Shown here: in pieces, positions 58,700 through 64,000 of the stretch
Position numbering within the stretch: the first letter of the stretch is position 1
How the letters are laid out: each line of letters begins with the position of its first letter
DNA from: CBDFKS01 sp965248905
GTDB lineage: Bacteria > Chloroflexota > Dehalococcoidia > Lucifugimonadales > JAGWBF01
Direction of reading: 5' to 3'
Assembly: GCA_965248905.1 (NCBI GenBank)
Contig: CBDFKS010000007.1
Location: forward strand, 1,054,001 to 1,118,000
DNA: 64,000 nucleotides
Position numbers and translations under genes: made by a program
Notes under the pieces: model-generated
What the model saw: only the letters and a program-made list of their open reading frames with translations
Told to the model about the DNA's origin: nothing
Databases searched by the model: none

Positions 58700-61252
58700 C
58701 TACTCCGGCTCCGACTCCTGGCTCGACTCAGCGTGGTTTGCCCCATTGGGGGCTGCTACGCTGCCATTACTCTTGCCGCGGCTGGGCTGACCAGATCCGT
58801 TAGTGCCCGGGGAGCCGTCCTTGTCAGGGAAACACGCAATTGAAACCACTTCGTCATTGCCTTCGGGTCTCCAGATGATGACGCCCCTGGCATGCCTGCC
58901 TTGAAGCGAGATCTCCTTGAGACTAGTCCGGAACACCTGGCATTTTGCCGACACCAACATTACCTCGTCATCCCTGCTCTCGTTCACTACTCTAGCACCT
59001 GCCACTAGGCCCGTTTTGCCACTGGTCATAATCGCGCGAGTCCCTCTTCCTCCCCTACCCTGTCGTCGAAAGCGGGAGATCTGAACCAGTTTGCCCAAGC
59101 CTTGCCTGGTTACTATCAGTAGGATATCTTTGGGGCCCACGATCTCCGTGGCGACCAGGCTATCACCTTCTCCTAAACGAATACCCCTCACACCACCGGC
59201 AGCACGACTTCTCCGAGGCATGGAATCCAGCTGAAAACGAACGCCCTGACCCTTGGCCGTTACCATCATTACGTCCTGGTCAGGCTTAGCCAAGCGGACT
59301 GAAACCAGGTCGTCGCCGGGCTCCAGATCCATCGCGATTAGGCCGCTAGACCTGATGTTGACCAGGCTGGACAGGTTCATCGCCTTGATTTCTCCAAGCC
59401 TGGTGGCCATCACCAAGGTGCCATCACTACTGAGATCGGGTACAGCTACCAACGCATTGATCTTCTCTCGATCGTTCAGCCGCACCAGGTTGATAACCGG
59501 GGTACCTCTTGTAGTTCGGGAAGTATCTGATGATATCTCAAAGGATCTGAGATTGTAGACGCGACCCCGATTTGTGAACAGAAGAAGAATATCGTGGGTA
59601 TCAGCAACCACCAGGTCCTGCAGAGCATCATCTTCTCTGGTGGTCATACCCCGAACGCCCCTCCCTCCGCGATGCTGGAGCTTGTAAGTCTCACTGGGTA
59701 TGCGCTTGATATAACCTCGCTGGCTAAGGGTGATCACCACGTCCTGATGGAGAATATACTCTTCCAGGGAGTGACTGGTCACCTCATCATGATATATCTC
59801 CGTCCTTCTGGGATCGTTGAAGCGCTTCTTCAGCTTACGGGTATCATCTTTGATGGTTGCCAGAACTTTCTGGGAGTCGGCCAGAAGGGCTTCCAGATCG
59901 GCGATTGTCTTTAGTAGCTCCTGATACTCCTGCTCCAGCTTCTCTCGCTCAAGGGCTGCGAGGCGTCTTAGCTGCATGTCTAGAATGGCTTGGGCTTGGG
60001 CCTCGGATAGACTAAGCCTCTCCACCAGGTTGGCTCGAGCGGCGCTGGCGTCTTCCGACCCACGAATGATGGCAATAACCTGATCCAGGTTGTTAAGAGC
60101 CATGCGCAGACCTTCAACGATGTGGGCGCGCTCCTTGGCTACTTTGAGCAGATGTTCGGAACGCCGAGTAATGACCACTCGTCGATGCTCTATATATAAT
60201 TGAAGGGAGCGCTTCAGCGAAAGTACCTGGGGTTGCCCATCTACGAGAGCCAGCATGATCACGTTGAAGGAAGAGCGTAGAGCGGTATGCTTGTAGAGAT
60301 TGTTAAGCACAATCTCGCCTTGAGCATCTCTCTTTAGCTCTATCACTACCCTCAACCCATCGCGGTCAGACTCGTCTCGAATATCGGATATGCCCTCAAT
60401 ACGTTTGTCCCGTACCAGATGGGCAATCTTCTCTACAAGAGCCGCCTTGTTCACCTGGAAGGGTAGCTCGGTGACTATGATTTGCTGACGGCCACCACGA
60501 AGCTCCTCAGTCTCAGTGCGAGCCTGCATGACTATTCGGCCTTGTCCGGTTGTGTAGGCATCCACTATGCCCGACCGGCCCTGGATAGTAGCACTCGTGG
60601 GAAAATCGGGGCCGTGGACCCTCTCCATGAGCTCTTCTACTACTGCGTCCGGATGGTCTATCAGGTAGCAAATGGCATCACAAATCTCCCCCAAATTGTG
60701 GGGAGGTATATTGGTAGCCATACCTACTGCGATACCCGAAGCCCCGTTAAGTAGCATGTTGGGCAGCAAGCCTGGCATCACCGTGGGCTCCTGGAGAGAG
60801 CCGTCGAAATTCTCCACGAAGTCCACCGTGTTTAGCTGGATATCGGCAAGAACTTCCTCGGCGATGGTTGCCAGGCGCGCCTCAGTGTATCGCATGGCTG
60901 CCGGCGGGTCATTGTCGACGCTGCCGAAATTACCCTGGCCATCTACTAGCGGATACCTCAAGGAGAATCCCTGGGCCATTCGCACCAGCGCTTCATATAC
61001 AGGGGAGTCGCCGTGGGGATGGTACTTTCCCAAGACTTCACCCACGATACGTGCGCTCTTCTTGTACTGGGTGCCCGGCCTAAGCCCGAGCTCGTGCATA
61101 GCATAGAGAATACGTCGCTGCACCGGCTTGAGCCCATCTCGCACGTCAGGCAGCGCCCGAGCTACGATGACGCTCATGGCGTAGCTCAGGTAGGAGCTGC
61201 GCATTTCCTCTTCTATTCGTATGGGTCGGATACTGCCTGTGCCTGTTACCAT
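58700..61252 (-). CDS. gyrA: DNA gyrase subunit A
   Basis: An 850-residue type II topoisomerase subunit. N-terminal EEEMRSSYLSYAMSVIVARALPDVRDGLKPVQRRILYAM, the quinolone-region YHPHGDSPVYEALVRMAQ with Ser83 and Glu87 in E. coli numbering, and active-site Tyr122 in AAMRYTEARL. The C-terminal beta-pinwheel has GyrA-box-like GGRGVRG near residue 540, and the protein ends in a low-complexity tail rich in Ser, Gly, Asn and Glu. ATG 61252 behind AAGGAGTTACAT. hicB ends 21 bases upstream, so gyrA may be read from the hicAB mRNA. Confidence 0.96.
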   Translation of the reverse strand: MVTGTGSIRPIRIEEEMRSSYLSYAMSVIVARALPDVRDGLKPVQRRILYAMHELGLRPGTQYKKSARIVGEVLGKYHPHGDSPVYEALVRMAQGFSLRYPLVDGQGNFGSVDNDPPAAMRYTEARLATIAEEVLADIQLNTVDFVENFDGSLQEPTVMPGLLPNMLLNGASGIAVGMATNIPPHNLGEICDAICYLIDHPDAVVEELMERVHGPDFPTSATIQGRSGIVDAYTTGQGRIVMQARTETEELRGGRQQIIVTELPFQVNKAALVEKIAHLVRDKRIEGISDIRDESDRDGLRVVIELKRDAQGEIVLNNLYKHTALRSSFNVIMLALVDGQPQVLSLKRSLQLYIEHRRVVITRRSEHLLKVAKERAHIVEGLRMALNNLDQVIAIIRGSEDASAARANLVERLSLSEAQAQAILDMQLRRLAALEREKLEQEYQELLKTIADLEALLADSQKVLATIKDDTRKLKKRFNDPRRTEIYHDEVTSHSLEEYILHQDVVITLSQRGYIKRIPSETYKLQHRGGRGVRGMTTREDDALQDLVVADTHDILLLFTNRGRVYNLRSFEISSDTSRTTRGTPVINLVRLNDREKINALVAVPDLSSDGTLVMATRLGEIKAMNLSSLVNIRSSGLIAMDLEPGDDLVSVRLAKPDQDVMMVTAKGQGVRFQLDSMPRRSRAAGGVRGIRLGEGDSLVATEIVGPKDILLIVTRQGLGKLVQISRFRRQGRGGRGTRAIMTSGKTGLVAGARVVNESRDDEVMLVSAKCQVFRTSLKEISLQGRHARGVIIWRPEGNDEVVSIACFPDKDGSPGTNGSGQPSRGKSNGSVAAPNGANHAESSQESEPE

Positions 61253-61273
61253 ATGTAACTCCTTGAGATCAGG

Positions 61274-61513
61274 TTATAGAACCCGGGTTGGAATCTCGAC
61301 TTCGACGGACGCGATGACGAAAGGTTCCACTTCTCTTGGGACCTCCTCGTTGTCCTCCATGATCCCTTCCAGGTGTAATTCGATGGCTTCTTTTGAGCTC
61401 ATGATAGCCTCTTCCAGAGTTTCTCCTTGCGAGAAACATCCTGGTAACTCTGGGACTATGACAGAGTACCCCAAAGCGTCTGTATTCCGCCGCAATAGCA
61501 CGGTGTATCTCAT
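61274..61513 (-). CDS. hicB: HicB-family antitoxin
   Basis: A 79-residue protein with the partial RNase-H-like HicB fold: MRYTVLLRRNTDALGYSVIVPELPGCFSQGETLEEAIMSSKEAIELHLEGI. It has no C-terminal HTH or RHH DNA-binding domain, so self-regulation by this copy is doubtful. GGAGGTACCT precedes the ATG. It lies nine bases after hicA and 21 bases before gyrA. Confidence 0.9.
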   Translation of the reverse strand: MRYTVLLRRNTDALGYSVIVPELPGCFSQGETLEEAIMSSKEAIELHLEGIMEDNEEVPREVEPFVIASVEVEIPTRVL

Positions 61514-61522
61514 AGGTACCTC

Positions 61523-61750
61523 CTACAAGAGCGCCAAGAACTGATCGACAGAAAGGCCCGCCTGACGAAGGACCTGTCGAAGCAGCCACGATTCGATGTC
61601 AGTGTTCCCATGAAAAGGAACGGTCACCCGACCTGGTTTGATTGAATGTTTCAGCTGGCGATGCCCTCCCCTTGATTTCACTTGCTGCCACCCATCTCTT
61701 TCCAAGGCTCTGATTATCTCCGAAGCTCTAAGAACAGGTAGCCGGGACAC
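61523..61750 (-). CDS. hicA: HicA-family mRNA interferase toxin
   Basis: A 75-residue dsRBD-like toxin that cleaves mRNA. SEIIRALERDGWQQVKSRGGHRQLKH carries the catalytic His in GGHRQ, and VTVPFHGNTDIESWLLRQVLRQAGLS completes the fold. Gene order toxin then antitoxin is the normal one for hicAB. It begins 19 bases after the stop of the amidotransferase-like gene. Confidence 0.9.
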   Translation of the reverse strand: MSRLPVLRASEIIRALERDGWQQVKSRGGHRQLKHSIKPGRVTVPFHGNTDIESWLLRQVLRQAGLSVDQFLALL

Positions 61751-61769
61751 CTAAACTTATCACCTCGTC

Positions 61770-62468
61770 TTAGTTGTCTTTCCCATATCCCTCCGCACGC
61801 TCGGCGAAGGCAAGGAACAAGTTCTTGAAGGCGGGTGGCACCTCATCTTGACGTTCCGGTTGGCATTGGACACCAACCACCCAGCTATGCTCCGGGCTCT
61901 CCAGCGCCTCGATAATGGCATCATCCAGGGAGTAGGCAGAGGCCAGTAATCTGGGTGATTTCTGGGCCTCTCGCAATCCCTGGTGGTGCAGACCGTTTAC
62001 ACGGAAGAAGCCGCCCATACCTAGAATGGCTGCCAGCTTACTGCCTGGTGATAAATAGATGAAATGGCGAACGGGTTCCCTGCATCCCTCTTCCGTCAGG
62101 TGCAGGTGGCCGGGGATATCCTGGAGCAGCTTCCCTCCAAAGGCGACGTTGAGGAGTTGCATACCTCGGCAGATCGCCAATATGGGCATGTCCTGCTCTA
62201 GTGCATATCTGAGGAGACCGAACTCCAGGGAATCCAACTCCTGGCAGAGCTCCAATTGAACACCTGGCTCTTTGGTCTCACCATAGATAGAGGGATCGAT
62301 GTCAGGACCGCCGGCTAACAAAAGACCTCCGACACCCTCCAACATCACCTCCGGCGATGCGCTGTTGTTCTCAGGAAGTATCGTTAGGGTTTGCGTGTGC
62401 TGGGCCAGAGCCTCAATGTATCTTTGAGCATTGTCCCCATTATATGAGGTTATGGCGACCAGTGCCAT
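61770..62468 (-). CDS. Class I glutamine-amidotransferase-like protein (PuuD-like) lacking the catalytic His
   Basis: A 232-residue protein of the gamma-glutamyl-GABA hydrolase/GATase1 family. GGLLLAGGPDIDPSIYGE near residue 48, nucleophile Cys100 in PILAICRGMQLLNVAFGG, VNGLHHQGL near 158 and VVGVQCQPE at 198-205. In the family the last motif is VQWHPE or similar, with the catalytic His; here residue 203 is Gln, while the Glu is kept. Normal glutamine or amide hydrolysis is therefore doubtful. It is the first gene of a tight run with hicA, hicB and gyrA. Confidence 0.85.
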   Translation of the reverse strand: MALVAITSYNGDNAQRYIEALAQHTQTLTILPENNSASPEVMLEGVGGLLLAGGPDIDPSIYGETKEPGVQLELCQELDSLEFGLLRYALEQDMPILAICRGMQLLNVAFGGKLLQDIPGHLHLTEEGCREPVRHFIYLSPGSKLAAILGMGGFFRVNGLHHQGLREAQKSPRLLASAYSLDDAIIEALESPEHSWVVGVQCQPERQDEVPPAFKNLFLAFAERAEGYGKDN

Positions 62469-62533
62469 ACAACCTATTGTACCTGATACAAGCTAAAATT
62501 GACAGCCTTTGTACTCGCCAGGGCAATCTCGTC

Positions 62534-62745
62534 TTAACCAAGGAGCACCTTAAGGAGATAGTCCTCGACCCATCCGGCTTTAAGGCGTTTACCTTGGATA
62601 TCCCGTTTGAGGGTGGTTTCTTGCTTGAGCGAATTGAGGGCTATCTGGCGCAGGATAGCCAGGTTTTGGGGACCATGATCGTTGCGGACACGGCTGTCAT
62701 CTTCTCGAAAGGTAACGTCCAGGCACCAGTGCAACCTTTTGACAG
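62534..62745 (-). pseudogene. C-terminal remnant of an ISAs1-type transposase
   Basis: The frame reads VKRLHWCLDVTFREDDSRVR, NDHGPQNLAILRQIALNSLK then KRLKAGWVEDYLLKVLLG, which is the characteristic C-terminus of ISAs1-family transposases. The N-terminal two thirds are missing; upstream sequence is unrelated. A hairpin with T-run lies at 62786-62816. The overlapping plus-strand frame at 62357-62749 is its shadow. Confidence 0.75.
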
Positions 62746-62785
62746 TTAGTTCACTACAGCCACATCTGCATATTACATCCATCGA

Positions 62786-62816
62786 AGGGTTGACCTGAGC
62801 GGTCAACCCTTTTTCT
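62786..62816 (+). terminator. Terminator-like hairpin
   Basis: GGGTTGACC, loop TGAGC, GGTCAACCC, then TTTTT. It may be a terminator or part of the relic IS end. Confidence 0.65.
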
Positions 62817-62958
62817 GGTCGTAATCCACAGGATGAAGGATGTTCCCTAGCTGCTTTGGCCGTACCCTAAGGTAAGGAGGCTTATGGGCGCATAGGACAG
62901 AAAGGGACACAACATGAAGAAGGAGGTTCCAGAATTGACAAACTCAGGGAAAATTCTA

Positions 62959-63916
62959 GTACTCAGTCAACTCGGTTTTGGTAATTGTTTAAGAAAACGT
63001 CTAAGGTTGCTACCCTTTTTTAGGAGTGTTGACGTAGGAGGGTGGCAGCCATGGGACGAGAACGGTATGTGGTCCGGTTGGAAAGGGAAGAACGAGACCA
63101 GTTGGAACGACTGATTCGCGGGGGAAAGAGCCCAGCGCGAAAGGTTGCCCGGGCCCGTATTCTGCTAAAGGCAGATACGGGCTGGGGGGTGATGCGCATC
63201 GTGGAGGCGCTGGACACGTCTGCGGGTACGGTGTGCCGTACCAAGCGGCGGTACCTGGAGGGAGGACTGAAGCGGGCCTTGGAGGAAGATCCTCGGCCAG
63301 GACATCCGACCAAACTGGATGAGCGGGGGGAAGCGCACCTGATTGCCCTGGCGTGCAGCGAGGCCCCCCCAGGCCATGACCACTGGACCCTGCGGCTCCT
63401 GGCAAACAAGGTGGTGGAGTTGGGGCTGGCGCCCTCCATGTCCCACGAGGGAATTCGCAAGCGGTTGAAAAAAACAGTCTCAAGCCGTGGCAGAAGAAGG
63501 AGTGGTGTATTCCCCAGGTGAGCGCCGAGTTTGTGGCGTGTATGGAGGATGTGCTGGACCTTTACGCGGAACCCTATGACCCAGAGCGCCCGGTGGTCTG
63601 TTTCGACGAGACCTCCAAGCAGTTGCTGGCGGAAAAGAGGTCTCCGATCCCGCCCAAGCCGGCACGACGGGAGCGATACGATTACGAGTACCAGCGCAAT
63701 GGCACCCGAAACCTGTTCATGCTGTGCGAGCCCCTGGCGGGCTGGAGGCATGTGGCAGTGACCGAACGTCGTACCATGGTGGACTTCGCTAAGCAGATGC
63801 GGTGGCTGGCCGATGAAGCTTACCCAGCGTCCGAGAAGATCCGGGTGGTGCTGGACAACCTCAACACCCACAAACCAGCTTCCCTCTACGAAACCTTCGA
63901 GCCCAAGGAGGCTAGG
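62959..63916 (+). mobile_element. IS630-family insertion sequence, second copy, 3' part missing
   Basis: Starts GTACTCAGTCAAC after TA (62957-62958) in CTAG context and matches the first copy (reverse orientation) without a visible difference up to GGAGGCTAGG at 63916. From 63917 the sequence is unrelated, so the last 262 bases of the element are not in place. A short frame beginning ATG 62914 (MKKEVPELTNSGKIL) enters the element. Confidence 0.9.
63042..63916 (+). pseudogene. IS630-family transposase, interrupted copy
   Basis: Same two-frame layout as at 3085-4208: HTH frame 63042-63521, DDE frame from 63518 with VVCFDET and VLDNLNTHKP. The same seven-A run precedes the frame junction. The DDE frame leaves the family sequence at 63916, before the GSWLNMAEIEF motif holding the last acidic residue, so this copy is inactive as it stands. 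Confidence 0.85.
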
Positions 63917-64000
63917 AGCCCGTCCGAGAAACACGGTTGGCGAGTGTTTGGGGGTATGATGGGCCCAGCCCAGTAGCGGGGAGTCGTTGATGAGCAAGAC
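63917..64000 (+). other. Unrelated sequence joined to the IS630 copy, possibly the end of another IS
   Basis: Begins (G)AGCCCGTCCGAGAAACACGG directly after CTAG, which looks like an IS terminal repeat in a CTAG target, and may lead to a reading frame at ATGAGCAAGAC near the window end. Too short to name; an assembly or recombination junction is also possible. Confidence 0.35.

Noticed and set aside
62357..62749. Plus-strand 130-codon frame
   Set aside because: It overlaps the start of the amidotransferase-like gene, and the minus strand of its second half encodes a recognisable ISAs1 transposase end.

Overview
The window looks like an environmental bacterial chromosome of moderate GC, most likely Chloroflexota (Dehalococcoidia or a SAR202-like lineage). 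The reasons are gene content and repeats: several GMC flavin oxidoreductases, family III CoA-transferase, F420/luciferase-type oxidoreductase, BKACE enzyme, many amidases and hydrolases, and short dispersed palindromes of types common in that group. This placement is inference; there is no rRNA or marker that fixes it, although gyrA and recF are present. No tRNA, rRNA or CRISPR array was seen.

Layout. 1-1.7 kb: queuosine precursor genes queC (cut by the window edge), queD and queF on the minus strand behind a good sigma70-type promoter. 1.95-2.2 kb: a glutaredoxin-like gene whose first catalytic Cys codon is an in-frame TGA, most simply read as selenocysteine (UxxC). 2.5-7 kb: VanZ-like protein, a complete IS630-family element, then epimerase, PHP phosphoesterase and sugar transferase that look like surface-polysaccharide genes. 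7-18.6 kb: a BtuF-like binding protein, three tandem GMC oxidoreductases and a dienelactone-hydrolase-like gene, then VOC protein, BKACE, cupin, sarcosine-oxidase-like enzyme, carboxymuconolactone-decarboxylase-like protein and zinc alcohol dehydrogenase. 18.8-20.2 kb: a broken integrase-type insertion sequence. 20.3-27.3 kb: two amidases, each preceded by a small AtzG/GatC-like gene, with hydrolases and a PEP-mutase-family lyase between them. 27.5-46.8 kb: protoglobin, MFS exporter, a duplicated-domain protein of unknown function, CoA-transferase, a frameshifted TPR protein, Gfo/Idh/MocA protein, a fourth GMC enzyme, a cysteine-less radical-SAM-like protein, gamma-glutamyltransferase-like enzyme, LLM oxidoreductase, PAC2 protein, recF, sirtuin and MscS channel. 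47-53 kb: etfBA with a beta-hydroxyacid dehydrogenase, a fumarate-reductase-like flavoprotein and a large secreted anchored protein. 53.4-58.4 kb: IF-2B-like protein, amidohydrolase, folB, CitE-like lyase, flavin reductase, hydrolase. 58.7-62.5 kb: gyrA downstream of hicAB and a glutamine-amidotransferase-like gene. 62.5-64 kb: an ISAs1-type remnant and a second IS630 copy that is interrupted at 63916.

How it fits together. The bulk reads as a heterotroph that oxidises and hydrolyses many organic compounds with flavin and NAD enzymes, passing electrons in part through ETF. The most distinctive signals are (i) the probable selenocysteine glutaredoxin; (ii) a family of about 150-bp non-autonomous elements sharing the terminal inverted repeats and TA target of the resident IS630 element, two of which supply the stop codon of the adjoining gene; (iii) a 25-nt mini-repeat that sits as a clean insertion inside a transposase gene and, in a diverged form, inside one of those 150-bp elements; and (iv) several enzymes that keep a family fold but have lost a key catalytic or cofactor residue.
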